From positions 1-6,166 of the forward strand of contig JARRLC010000162.1 of the NCBI GenBank assembly GCA_037387425.1: 6,166 nucleotides of DNA. Direction: 5' to 3'. The number at the start of each line of letters is the position of its first letter. Position 1 is the stretch's first letter. The position numbers and the translations under genes are program-made. This DNA is from JARRLC01 sp037387425. GTDB lineage: Bacteria > Pseudomonadota > Alphaproteobacteria > Rhizobiales > Rhodomicrobiaceae. Shown one piece after another: positions 1 to 6,166 of this stretch. The notes below the pieces were generated by a model. The model was not told where the DNA came from. It was given only the letters and a program-made list of their open reading frames with translations, and did not search any database.

Positions 1-40
1 GCGAAATAAAGCGATAATTCTAACGGCGTATTCAAGTTCG

Positions 41-54
41 TGCTCTTTAATAAT
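41..54 (+). promoter_or_regulatory. boxA-like antitermination sequence
   Basis: The sequence TGCTCTTTAATAAT differs at one base from the Escherichia coli rrn boxA form TGCTCTTTAACAAT, which binds NusB/NusE in rRNA leaders and 16S-23S spacers. The bases after it (CGGTAAGGCTCAAAA) also resemble what follows boxA in enterobacterial rRNA spacers. No rRNA or tRNA sequence follows: the insertion sequence begins 130 bases later and tag lies beyond it. The resemblance could therefore be chance in AT-rich DNA, or the remains of a displaced rrn spacer. Confidence 0.25.
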
Positions 55-91
55 TCGGTAAGGCTCAAAACGATTACATGAACCAGTTACA

Positions 92-162
92 GGGGAAAAG
101 GAATTTCAACCACTTAGGGATTGTCAGTAAATAACTACGTCCCCTGGTTTGTCCTTTTGCCC
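92..162. repeat. Spaced inverted repeat
   Basis: GGGGAAAAGGA at 92-102 pairs with TCCTTTTGCCC at 152-162, ten of eleven positions, across a 49-base spacer. A second perfect pairing, CAGGGG at 90-95 with CCCCTG at 141-146, is an alternative to the first. Such paired arms could form a hairpin or mark an old element end. No function is assigned. Confidence 0.35.
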
Positions 163-186
163 GCACACTGTGTTGCGAAAAGCGTT

Positions 187-210
187 ATACCAAATCCGGC
201 TAATCAATTC
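187..210 (+). repeat. IS630 terminal inverted repeat, left
   Basis: The outer bases ATACC and an internal TCCG are shared with the reverse complement of the right end at 1244-1267. Five of 24 positions differ. The repeat overlaps the transposase stop codon at 204-206. Confidence 0.75.
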
Positions 211-1168
211 CCCGCGAGTGGCACCGGCCACCAGTGGAACAACGTACTTGCGCGGATCATATCGCATTGTTCGATGAGGGCCACGCAGCGTTCGCTGACC
301 ACTTTCTCAAGCGCTTTGATGTTCTCGAAACAGATGTTCACGACCGGCTCATCGACAAACTCCCAAAGACGCTCGGCGGGCTGAAGTTCCGGACTGTGGG
401 CTGGCTGAAATACGAGTTGTATACCATCGGGCACGTCGATGTTTTCCGGCCCATGCCATCCAGCGCCGTCGAGTTGCAGGACGATCCGTTTCTTCGATCC
501 CACACCTGCCGATTTGGCGAAGTCCTTGAGGATGCCCTCAAACAATTCCTTCGACACGCCGTTCGAAATGCTCCACACCGTGTTCCCAGTGGCCGGTTCG
601 ACAAAACCCCAGACATACAGCCACTCATAGCGATGATGCCCCAGCGCAATAGGCCGCTCGCCTTTAGGCGCCCAAACACCGCGCGTAATCGGCTTCAGCC
701 CGAGCCGATGCTCATCCATCGTCCAGAATTCCGCGGCCTCGGCTTCTGGATCGACCAGCCGATGGCAATGAGCGCATCCCAGCCGCGTTGATCGTGCACG
801 AATTTGAAATTGTGGAACCTGGCCAGCCAGCGGGCAACCTTTGGACCGCTCCACAGGCCGCCATCATCCGGCGGCGTCTTGAGACGTTCTTTCAAAGCAC
901 GGAGCGCCTCTGGCGTGAGGATCGTGGGCGCGGTTCCATTGCCCTGCCGCCGGTCACCGAGACTGTCCGGCCCATGCTCGTTATAGCGTTTGATCAGTAG
1001 CCGGACCCAACGTGTCGAGAACGATAGGATTGACGCGACTTCGTCAATCGAATAGCCCCGCGCCAAAAGCCAGATGGCGTGAAAATGGCTCTTGGCAATG
1101 GGATTGGCGGCTGTCTCGTAGCGGCTTTCCAATTCCGCCGTGCTCAAATGCGATGTTAATGCGGTCAT
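204..1168 (-). pseudogene. IS630-family transposase, frame-disrupted
   Basis: This is a DDE transposase that cuts and joins the ends of its own element. The first frame (695-1168, 157 residues) starts with an ATG at 1166-1168. It has a helix-turn-helix of the winged-helix type around residues 33-70 (ARGYSIDEVASILSFSTRWV) and ends soon after GWSIQKPRPR at about 138-146. The second frame (204 to about 770 for its homologous part) carries the catalytic core: D in TMDEHRLGLKP, D in LQLDGAGWH and E in SPELQPAERLW, then the family ending FHWWP. All three acidic residues are present. The second frame is -1 relative to the first. No classical slippery heptamer is visible in the overlap. Family members usually have a linker of roughly 20-25 residues between PRPRH and the first catalytic segment, and it is missing here. 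The lesion therefore looks like a deletion, not programmed frameshifting, and the protein is probably inactive. Confidence 0.85.
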
Positions 1169-1243
1169 GATCCTGCCCCCGTAAACGAATCATGACCCTT
1201 TCATATAACTGCTTCGATTCTGTCAGGGAATCCCCCGCCTCAT

Positions 1244-1267
1244 GAATCGATCAGACGGAGTCGGTAT
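1244..1267 (-). repeat. IS630 terminal inverted repeat, right
   Basis: Read on the minus strand it begins ATACCGACTCCGTCTGATCG and matches the left end at 19 of 24 positions. It lies about 75 bases upstream of the transposase start, where the transposase promoter would be expected. Confidence 0.75.
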
Positions 1268-1448
1268 TACATCTGACAGTTCACATCCCCTCCACCTGTC
1301 GCTCTCCGGTTATTTTTTCTTGCCCAGCCGCACAAACACGGCCAGGACAGGAGAGGGGGCGATGTGGCGCAGTTTTGGGAGGAGGTGGCCCGACAGGGCC
1401 GGATGAGGGGGCAAACGTCAAACATTGAATGCGATACAACGCGATGCG
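1268..1448. other. Intergenic spacer between the IS and tag
   Basis: No gene is supported here. A minus-strand frame covering the 3' part of tag and this spacer is a shadow of tag with no recognisable protein. A short frame ending in VFVRLGKKK near 1312 could be the tail of a lost gene, but nothing upstream continues it. The one clear structure is the palindromic repeat at 1377-1411. I see no good terminator for tag: there is no GC hairpin followed by a T run on the minus strand. Confidence 0.5.
1377..1411. repeat. RIME/REP-like palindromic element
   Basis: A perfect stem, GGCCC at 1387-1391 and GGGCC at 1396-1400 with a GACA loop, is flanked by GGGAGGAGGT on the left and GGATGAGGGGG on the right. 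The arrangement (GGAGAAGGTGGCCC, loop, GGGCCGGATGAGGG) is typical of dispersed intergenic palindromes in rhizobia and relatives (RIME type) and of REP elements in other proteobacteria. It sits 38 bases past the tag stop, the usual place for such repeats, where the hairpin could stabilise or end the transcript. Family membership is judged from memory of the consensus. Confidence 0.6.
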
Positions 1449-2033
1449 CTAGCGAATATCCGGTAGCATCGCGGCGCATACATCGTGACGGTGACAGTCG
1501 GTGACGTGGTCGTTCACCATGCCCATGGCCTGCATCATGGCGTAGACGGTCGTTGGCCCTACAAAGCGAAACCCTTCCGCCTTCAGCGCTTTTGAGATTT
1601 TGCGGCTCAACTCGGTTTCCGGCGGCACGTCTTTTAAAGTAGCGCAGGCGTTTTGAATTGGCCGTCCGTCCACGAACCCCCACAGGAAACGCGCCAGAGG
1701 CATACGTTCTGAAAGCCGTAAATAAGCCTTCGCGTTGTCGATCGTCGCCGCCACTTTCAACCGATTGCGCACGATCCCCGGATCGGCGAGCAAAGCGGCG
1801 ACTTTCGCATCGTCATAGCTGGCGATTTTTGTCGGGCTAAATCCATCGAAAGCGCGGCGAAAATTATCGCGCTTGCGCAAAATGGTGATCCACGAAAGCC
1901 CCGCCTGGAAACCTTCAAGCACCATTTTTTCAAACAGTGCCCTGCTGTCGCCGTTGGGCACGCCCCATTCTTCATCGTGATAGGCGATATAGAGCGGATC
2001 GGCGCTAACCCAGCCGCAACGAGTGGCTGTCAT
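1449..2033 (-). CDS. tag: DNA-3-methyladenine glycosylase I
   Basis: This enzyme removes 3-methyladenine from alkylated DNA in the cytoplasm, starting base-excision repair. The 194-residue protein aligns along its length with Escherichia coli Tag (187 residues). It begins CGWVSADPLYIAYHDEEWGV and has LEGFQAGLSWIT at 39-50, with the conserved glutamate at 40, and GFRFVGPTTVYAMMQA near 154-169. The four zinc ligands of the family are all present: C6, H19, H176 (in NDH) and C180, with the same spacing within each pair as in E. coli. The ATG at 2033 is chosen because AAGGA at 2041-2045 precedes it by 7 bases and because homology starts there; a longer frame reaching 2090 would overlap ygfZ and adds nothing recognisable. 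It lies 20 bases after ygfZ and is probably co-transcribed with it. The C-terminal tail CHRHDVCAAMLPDIR is less conserved. Confidence 0.96.
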   Translation of the reverse strand: MTATRCGWVSADPLYIAYHDEEWGVPNGDSRALFEKMVLEGFQAGLSWITILRKRDNFRRAFDGFSPTKIASYDDAKVAALLADPGIVRNRLKVAATIDNAKAYLRLSERMPLARFLWGFVDGRPIQNACATLKDVPPETELSRKISKALKAEGFRFVGPTTVYAMMQAMGMVNDHVTDCHRHDVCAAMLPDIR

Positions 2034-2040
2034 ATTCGCT

Positions 2041-2045
2041 TCCTT
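2041..2045 (-). promoter_or_regulatory. Ribosome binding site of tag
   Basis: AAGGA on the minus strand lies 7 bases before the ATG at 2031-2033 and inside the short ygfZ-tag gap. It decides the start of tag against the longer in-frame start at 2090. Confidence 0.7.
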
Positions 2046-2053
2046 GGGCGTTG

Positions 2054-2992
2054 TTATTCCGCCGACACAGGCACACGATACTGCGCCCATGCCGGTTGTC
2101 GGAGTGTAAGCGCGACATCGCCCGTCTGAAGCGGAATGCCTTGCTGCAACGCTTCCTCGGCGCGATCAACTCGGACTGTGGCAATAGCGTGCGTCCCATC
2201 TCGTGAACACAATACCCCCACCGGCAGGTCGGCCGCACGGATTTCAAGAGCGCTGGCGTCCGTATCCACATCAGCCTCCGCGTGCGCCGCAAGAGGAGCG
2301 GCCAATTCCACACCAGCGATGCGCGTTTTTGCCGTACCACGATGGTGCATGCGCGAGACAACCTCTTGCCCCACATAGCAGCCTTTTTCGAAATCCACGC
2401 CGTTTAGGCTGTCATACCCGGATTCATGAGGAAAGGATTCGCCATAGATATAATCCACACCGCCTTGCGGAACGAAAAGCCCAATGCGATGAGCGTGATA
2501 AGCGGCTTCATCAGCGGCCGCGGCGCCTGCGTTTTCTGAAAAACTCGCCGCATCCGTGGCAGGCAGAATATGTCGCCAGCCAAGAGGTGCAAATCGCGGA
2601 TCGGCGTAAGAAACCACACTTGCGGCTAACGCCGGAATGGCGGACACTCCCGATGCTCCTTCTGCGCCCCAACTAGCAGCGATTGCAAATTCGCCTGAGC
2701 GGTCCGCAACGGTGATCTTAGCGCGCAATTTGTACATGGTAAGCCGCTTGACCAAATCGCCCGCCTGCGCTCTCGCACACTCAAGCCAATAGACCTTTGC
2801 TTCGCGGCGAATGACGAAAAAATCGCAAAGGATTTTGCCCTGCGGCGTTAGCAGACCGGCGAAAAGTGCTTCGCCTTCCTGCTCATGATCAACATCGTTG
2901 GTGACAAGACCTTGCAGAAAGTCTGTCGCATCCGATCCTGCAACTTCGACAAGACCGCGATCCACCAGTAAAGCTGTCCGGCATTGGGGCAT
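2054..2992 (-). CDS. ygfZ: Folate-binding protein YgfZ, Fe-S cluster maintenance
   Basis: YgfZ resembles the T-protein of the glycine cleavage system, binds tetrahydrofolate and helps keep certain iron-sulfur enzymes active, including those that modify tRNA. This 312-residue protein has the family signature KGCYVGQE at 203-210 with its key cysteine at 205, followed by SRMHHRG. The N-terminal half has the expected LVEVAGSDATDFLQGLVTND (14-33) and LLTPQGKILCDFFV (47-60), and KLRAKITV near 88-95. Length is normal (E. coli 326). The ATG at 2992 has GAGGA at 3002-3006, 9 bases upstream. The gene is followed after 20 bases by tag, a neighbourhood I recall from rhizobial genomes, which suggests a two-gene operon. 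No signal peptide or membrane segment is seen, so it should be cytoplasmic. The sequence appears intact. Confidence 0.95.
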   Translation of the reverse strand: MPQCRTALLVDRGLVEVAGSDATDFLQGLVTNDVDHEQEGEALFAGLLTPQGKILCDFFVIRREAKVYWLECARAQAGDLVKRLTMYKLRAKITVADRSGEFAIAASWGAEGASGVSAIPALAASVVSYADPRFAPLGWRHILPATDAASFSENAGAAAADEAAYHAHRIGLFVPQGGVDYIYGESFPHESGYDSLNGVDFEKGCYVGQEVVSRMHHRGTAKTRIAGVELAAPLAAHAEADVDTDASALEIRAADLPVGVLCSRDGTHAIATVRVDRAEEALQQGIPLQTGDVALTLRQPAWAQYRVPVSAE

Positions 2993-3099
2993 TCTACGCA
3001 GTCCTCGTTTCCTCTACCTGATAGCTTTGCAAGAAAACCGGAAACGATGCAACTCACCTGACGCGTCTCGTTGACGTATCACCCTCTCGCCAGGCGGCA

Positions 3100-3459
3100 T
3101 TACTCGGATGCGGTCTTTTTCGCCAAGTGCTGATCGAATGCTTCGAGCGCTTGCGCTGCATACATCAGATTGGGGCCAGCGCCCATATATACGGCCATGC
3201 CGATGGTTTCCATCACTTCGTCGCGGGTCGCCCCGAGTTTGACGGCTGATTCGGCGTGGAAAGTAATACATCCCTCGCAATGGATGGACACGGCGATAGC
3301 TAGCGCGATAAGCTCTTTAGTCTTTGTATCCAGCGCTTTAGATTCGAGTGCCGCGCGAGCAAGTGAAGAAAACGCCTTTATTGTATCGGGAGCGCCTTTA
3401 CGCACTTCTCTTACAGCGGTGGTTAAATCAGCAGCGGCTTGCACCCAATCTTTATACAT
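3100..3459 (-). CDS. AhpD-like carboxymuconolactone decarboxylase family protein
   Basis: A 119-residue all-helical protein of the CMD/AhpD superfamily. It contains the exact AhpD pattern E-x11-C-x2-C-x3-H: E49, then C61-E-G-C64-ITF-H68, within KELIALAIAVSIHCEGCITF. The following AVKLGATRDEVMETIGMAVYMG is also typical. Members with this pattern use the two cysteines for thiol-disulfide chemistry, often in alkylhydroperoxide reduction; true carboxymuconolactone decarboxylases lack the redox pair. The physiological substrate here is unknown. The ATG at 3459 is chosen because GGAG at 3468-3471 lies 8 bases before it. A GTG three codons upstream overlaps that ribosome binding site and is unlikely. 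The gene begins 50 bases after the exported hydrolase on the same strand and may share its transcript. There is no signal peptide, so the protein is probably cytoplasmic. Confidence 0.88.
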   Translation of the reverse strand: MYKDWVQAAADLTTAVREVRKGAPDTIKAFSSLARAALESKALDTKTKELIALAIAVSIHCEGCITFHAESAVKLGATRDEVMETIGMAVYMGAGPNLMYAAQALEAFDQHLAKKTASE

Positions 3460-3467
3460 TGCTTTCA

Positions 3468-3471
3468 CTCC
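3468..3471 (-). promoter_or_regulatory. Ribosome binding site of the AhpD-like gene
   Basis: GGAG (within CGGAGTG) lies 8 bases before the ATG at 3457-3459. Its last base would be the first base of the competing GTG start, so it settles the choice in favour of the ATG. Confidence 0.65.
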
Positions 3472-3509
3472 GTTTAAGTGGGGAACACGGGGTTTTATAG
3501 CGATACGCT

Positions 3510-4448
3510 TTATCTCTTTTGTGCGCTCTTTGTTGTTTTGCTTAACACGAAATCCTTGATTCTATCAGCCAGATCTTCCGTTTTATAGTTGGTAAAGAAA
3601 TGATCTGCGTCCGGGATAGTTACCAGCGTGGTATTTTTATTGTCAGGCATCCCCCGAATGGCTGGCTCAAGTTCTTGCGCGAGCGGATCCATCGTCCCCA
3701 CGACGACGAGCACTGGCATTTTCAAGAACGGCAGAATACTTGGCGTGTAGAGGTTCTGATTTGGACCGTAATAATTCACGAATGCGCCAGCGGTAACTTT
3801 CGCACGATCACAATTCAAAAAGGCCACGCCATCCATCAGCGCCGTTGCGCCGATTTCATCCATTTGCTTTTCCGCCTCAGCGAGTGCTGGTTGCAGCGGA
3901 AGACGGAACCGGCGTTCATATTCAGCGCCGATATTGCTTGGCGTCTGCGCAAGCGGCGCGATCAATATGGCCTTTTTCACCGCTGGATCATGTTTCTTGG
4001 CAACATAAACGGCAGCCTGATTTCCGCCGCGAGAATGGCCCGCCACAATAATGTTCTTAGCGCCTTGGTTTTTCAGCCAATCGACCCACGCCTGGATTTC
4101 TTCCACAGCGTCTTCGTTCCGATGATCCTGTTCGATGTTGCAATCGAACATGCCACGGCGCTCGTTCAACCCCAAGCTTAAGGTGATCGCCAGGGAGCTT
4201 ACGCCACGCTCGCTCAATAGCTCCTGAAGCGCCGAGATGATTTCCATCCGGTGATGCCCCAGCGTATCGTGCACAAGCAGCACGACAGGGTCCTGCTTCA
4301 GCGATTTGCCTTTAGCGATTTCAAGATTGCCGAGAACATCAAGCGCTTGTTGCTCGATTTTCACTTCTTCGGCGCGTAATGGTACGCTCGTGACGATTAA
4401 CGCCAGAACGATACCCCCCAACCATGACATGCGTGCTATCCAACTCAT
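3510..4448 (-). CDS. Exported alpha/beta hydrolase
   Basis: A 312-residue protein with an alpha/beta hydrolase fold. Residues 1 to about 27 form a Sec signal peptide: a short basic start, a hydrophobic stretch WLGGIVLALIVTSVPL, then LRAEE as likely cleavage region, so it should act in the periplasm. The core shows VVLLVHDTLGHH (55-66) where the oxyanion strand lies, the nucleophile elbow GHSRGG with S139, a likely acid D254 in VVVGTMDPLAQE, and H283 in IPDADHFF, a complete Ser-Asp-His triad. Two cysteines, at 103 and 213, could pair. The substrate cannot be named; esterase or peptidase-like activity is possible. The start at 4448 is the first ATG; an in-frame ATG six codons later (4430) would still give a full signal peptide, and neither has a strong ribosome binding site. 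The AhpD-like gene follows after 50 bases. Confidence 0.88.
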   Translation of the reverse strand: MSWIARMSWLGGIVLALIVTSVPLRAEEVKIEQQALDVLGNLEIAKGKSLKQDPVVLLVHDTLGHHRMEIISALQELLSERGVSSLAITLSLGLNERRGMFDCNIEQDHRNEDAVEEIQAWVDWLKNQGAKNIIVAGHSRGGNQAAVYVAKKHDPAVKKAILIAPLAQTPSNIGAEYERRFRLPLQPALAEAEKQMDEIGATALMDGVAFLNCDRAKVTAGAFVNYYGPNQNLYTPSILPFLKMPVLVVVGTMDPLAQELEPAIRGMPDNKNTTLVTIPDADHFFTNYKTEDLADRIKDFVLSKTTKSAQKR

Positions 4449-4666
4449 GGCTGAGCATGTGCCTCATACTTTCACGGCGGTCAACCCACTCTACCGCTGT
4501 TAGTGCGGATAACTTGTGGCCAAAATTACAAAACCTCGGCTTAAAAACGCCCAAATACCGCTTTTCAGGGCTGAATTTGCGCCTTCCACTTCATGCGTAC
4601 ACGATTTTTCAACTTTTGATCATGGTGTTTTTACAACAGCCGAATTCCCCTTACGCGGCTCGCATT
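4449..4666. other. Spacer between the TerC-family gene and the hydrolase
   Basis: This 218-base AT-rich gap carries no credible gene. Frames crossing it are short and lack family features. On the minus strand, GCCC and GGGC (4568-4571 and 4549-4552) flank a 15-base loop and are followed by GTTTTTAAG, a weak candidate terminator for the TerC-family gene. The hydrolase promoter probably lies between that point and 4449, but I cannot assign convincing -35 and -10 boxes. Confidence 0.4.
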
Positions 4667-5437
4667 TCACGTTTTACGCAAGCGAGCCCGTCTTTTGCGC
4701 TCTATCCGCCGCTCCATTTTGCGGCGAATCGCCATGATGTTGAAAATCTCGGTGACAGCGGCGAACGCCATAGCGGCATAAATATACCCGCGCGGTATAT
4801 TAAGCCCGAAGCCATCGGCCACAAGGGCAACACCAATCAGCATGAGGAAGGTTAGCGCCAGCATCTTGGTGCTGGGGTGCCTTTCGATGAATTCGCTGAC
4901 CGGCCCCACCGCCAGATACATGACGCCGATCGCCACGACCACAGCGGCGACCATCACTTCGATGTGCGACTCGGCCATACCCACGGCAGTGATAATGGAA
5001 TCAATGGAGAAAAGCCCGTCGATCAATACGATCTGCATAACAATACTGCTAAACGCAACCGTGGCCACTGAACCGTTATTCTTGTCGTCCTCGTCTTCGT
5101 CCTCGCCTTCGATCTGGCCATGGACTTCCTGCGTGGCTTTCATGATGAGGAATATGCCGCCCGCAAGCAGGATGAAATCGCGTATGGAAAAGCCATGGCC
5201 GAAAAGTTCAACCACAGGGTCTTTCATGCCGATGATCCAGCTTATTGTGAATAACATCAGCACTCTGAACACGAGCGCCAAAGCAAGACCAATCTGGCGA
5301 GCGTGGCGAGCCTGGTCCTCAGGGAGCTTCTCGGTGATGATCGACAGGAACACAACGTTGTCGATGCCAAGCACGATCTCAAGCGAGGTCAGCGCAAGAA
5401 ACAACATCCAGATATCGGGAGACATTAAAAGTTCCAT
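4667..5437 (-). CDS. TerC-family integral membrane protein
   Basis: A 256-residue inner-membrane protein of the TerC family, whose studied members export manganese or support metal loading of secreted proteins; others are linked to tellurite resistance. About seven hydrophobic segments are visible. The first family motif is ALTSLEIVLGIDNVVFLS (15-32), with the charged residues E20, D26 and N27 inside a membrane segment; the second is VLIDGLFSIDSIITAVG (137-153). An acidic loop at 109-118 (IEGEDEDEDDKN) lies between segments and could bind cations. The tail is very basic (RRKMERRIERKRRARLRK), likely cytoplasmic. It lacks the CBS and CorC domains of longer relatives. The ATG at 5437 has GAGGG at 5446-5450, 8 bases upstream; a second ATG four codons later is less well placed. 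The substrate is inferred only from the family. The leader contains a notable inverted repeat at 5498-5542. Confidence 0.92.
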   Translation of the reverse strand: MELLMSPDIWMLFLALTSLEIVLGIDNVVFLSIITEKLPEDQARHARQIGLALALVFRVLMLFTISWIIGMKDPVVELFGHGFSIRDFILLAGGIFLIMKATQEVHGQIEGEDEDEDDKNNGSVATVAFSSIVMQIVLIDGLFSIDSIITAVGMAESHIEVMVAAVVVAIGVMYLAVGPVSEFIERHPSTKMLALTFLMLIGVALVADGFGLNIPRGYIYAAMAFAAVTEIFNIMAIRRKMERRIERKRRARLRKT

Positions 5438-5497
5438 GCGGAATTCCCTCGCTGCGCACTAAACTGTTTGCACTAGTTGATTTTGTTCTAACCCAAG

Positions 5498-5542
5498 AAC
5501 CCGGCAGATGTTCTCAGAACTGGATGGTTCCTGCAACGGGTT
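5498..5542 (-). repeat. Structured inverted repeat upstream of the TerC-family gene
   Basis: On the minus strand AACCCG-TT-GCAG (5542-5531) pairs with CTGC-CGGGTT (5507-5498), ten base pairs with a two-base bulge, enclosing about 23 bases that contain the small palindrome GTTCTGAGAAC (5510-5520). A related GTTCT...AGAAC pair lies at 5485-5500. No T run follows on either strand, so a simple terminator is unlikely. It ends 60 bases before the TerC-family start and could be an RNA leader structure or a protein-binding site. The conserved features of the manganese yybP-ykoY riboswitch are not apparent. Confidence 0.45.
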
Positions 5543-5569
5543 ATTAAGCGGGCTTGGCGGAAATGCTGT

Positions 5570-6166
5570 TCAAAGCCCCCAGCCAACGTTTTCACAACGA
5601 ACGCCTTTTGTTGAGAACGGTTTAGCGCGACCATTATCAAGCGACACGCTCCACGCCTGTTCGATATCGCGCCACCATTTATTGTTGTTTTGCTGACTGG
5701 TGCGGACAAGGGCGATAATCTTCCGCGTGATATTCTTACTGGCTTCTACGCACTCAAAAGCAAGGGTCTGGTTCTTTTGCAAAGGCGGTACGACCAGCAT
5801 ATCCGTGACAAGAAAAGTCGCTTGTTGGGTTCCTTCCCGCCGGGGCAGTACCCAATCAATAATCACAAGATGCCTGCCATCTTCATGCTTGTAACGATGA
5901 TACCAGACGGGCTCGTGGAGAAGTCCACCGCCCCGATCCTTCCAGCCTTTGACTGGAAAACCACCTTCGAAAACTTTGCCGACCAGCGATTTAAATTCAG
6001 AAGTAGACGCGGGGGTAGACGTAGACGCGGGCTCTTTGGAAAGCTCTTTCCTGTAGGGACGGAAGTCCAGCACATAATCTGCTTTAAACTCCTCGTCATC
6101 CTTGGCGTCGTCTTGCTGCGCTGCGGCTGGTTGGAGGAGCATTATGCATCCGCAAAATAGTGCGGC
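5570..6166 (-). CDS. Exported protein of unknown function, N-terminus outside the window
   Basis: I do not recognise this protein. The frame is open to the window edge: upstream of the ATG at 6142 it continues with AALFCGCI, so the visible start reads AALFCGCIMLLQPAAAQQ, the hydrophobic core and AAA-type cleavage site of a Sec signal peptide. The true start is therefore probably a few codons beyond 6166, and the ATG at 6142 lies within the signal. The mature part begins with an acidic segment (DDAKDDEEFKAD). It then has a low-complexity PASTSTPASTS stretch and a domain of about 140 residues with conserved-looking aromatic and glycine-rich patches (FEGGFPVKGW, HEPVWYHRYKH, NNKWWRDIEQAW). It has no obvious catalytic motif and no further membrane segment, so a periplasmic location is likely. 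It lies upstream of the TerC-family gene on the same strand with a 132-base gap; a functional link is not shown. Confidence 0.75.
   Translation of the reverse strand, partial: AALFCGCIMLLQPAAAQQDDAKDDEEFKADYVLDFRPYRKELSKEPASTSTPASTSEFKSLVGKVFEGGFPVKGWKDRGGGLLHEPVWYHRYKHEDGRHLVIIDWVLPRREGTQQATFLVTDMLVVPPLQKNQTLAFECVEASKNITRKIIALVRTSQQNNNKWWRDIEQAWSVSLDNGRAKPFSTKGVRCENVGWGL
6003..6031 (-). repeat. Short in-frame tandem repeat
   Basis: GTAGACGCGGG (plus strand) occurs at 6003-6013 and 6021-6031, an 18-base period equal to six codons. It encodes PASTST followed by PASTSE in the unknown exported protein. This is a likely site of slippage and probably a flexible linker between the signal region and the folded domain. 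Confidence 0.6.

Larger units (their letters stand above)
1..186. other. AT-rich flank without a credible gene
   Basis: This stretch lies left of the insertion sequence and is visibly richer in A and T than the rest of the window. No frame gives a convincing protein. A minus-strand frame stays open from about 105 to the window edge for 35 codons but has no ATG, GTG or TTG start. A plus-strand frame can begin with TTG at 121, but it runs into the insertion sequence and has no recognisable content. The stretch holds a boxA-like sequence at 41-54 and a spaced inverted repeat at 92-102 and 152-162. It could be part of an rRNA leader or spacer, or a remnant of a rearranged region; neither can be settled from the window. 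Confidence 0.5.
187..1267 (-). mobile_element. IS630-family insertion sequence, probably inactive
   Basis: The element is about 1.08 kb and is bounded by imperfect terminal inverted repeats (187-210 and 1244-1267, 19 of 24 positions matching). The only gene between them is an IS630-type transposase in two frames on the minus strand. The left repeat overlaps the transposase stop codon, a compact layout usual for the family. IS630 elements insert at TA and duplicate it. Here TA follows the right end at 1268-1269, but the matching position on the left (185-186) reads TT; moving the boundary one base inward gives TA on the left and TT on the right. The duplication has therefore decayed, or the two flanks were not originally one site. 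End positions are good to a few bases. Confidence 0.85.

Overview
The window looks like ordinary chromosomal DNA from a proteobacterium of moderate GC content, most likely an alphaproteobacterium. Three things point that way: the character of the YgfZ and Tag proteins, a RIME/REP-like palindrome of the rhizobial type beside tag, and an IS630-family transposase that I recall mainly from alphaproteobacteria. The assignment is inferred from recalled family features, not from a search. All convincing genes lie on the minus strand.

Layout from left to right. Positions 1-186 are AT-rich with no credible gene; they hold a sequence very close to the rRNA antitermination element boxA and a spaced inverted repeat. 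Positions 187-1267 are an IS630-family insertion sequence with imperfect terminal inverted repeats. Its transposase is split into two frames and appears to have lost the linker between its DNA-binding half and its DDE catalytic half. Positions 1268-1448 are a spacer with a RIME/REP-like hairpin. Positions 1449-2992 carry a ygfZ-tag pair (iron-sulfur cluster maintenance protein, then 3-methyladenine DNA glycosylase I) with a 20-base gap, read right to left. Positions 3100-4448 carry an exported alpha/beta hydrolase followed by a small AhpD-like carboxymuconolactone decarboxylase family protein, possibly co-transcribed. Positions 4667-5437 encode a TerC-family membrane protein preceded by a leader with a strong inverted repeat. 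From 5570 to the right edge lies an exported protein of unknown function whose first codons are outside the window.

The genes do not form one pathway. They are housekeeping or stress-related functions (DNA alkylation repair, Fe-S protein upkeep, probable thiol/peroxide chemistry, probable metal export) next to a decayed insertion sequence. I see no new defence, secretion or biosynthetic system. The points most worth checking are the transposase lesion, the boxA-like sequence without an adjacent rRNA gene, and the structured leader of the TerC-family gene.
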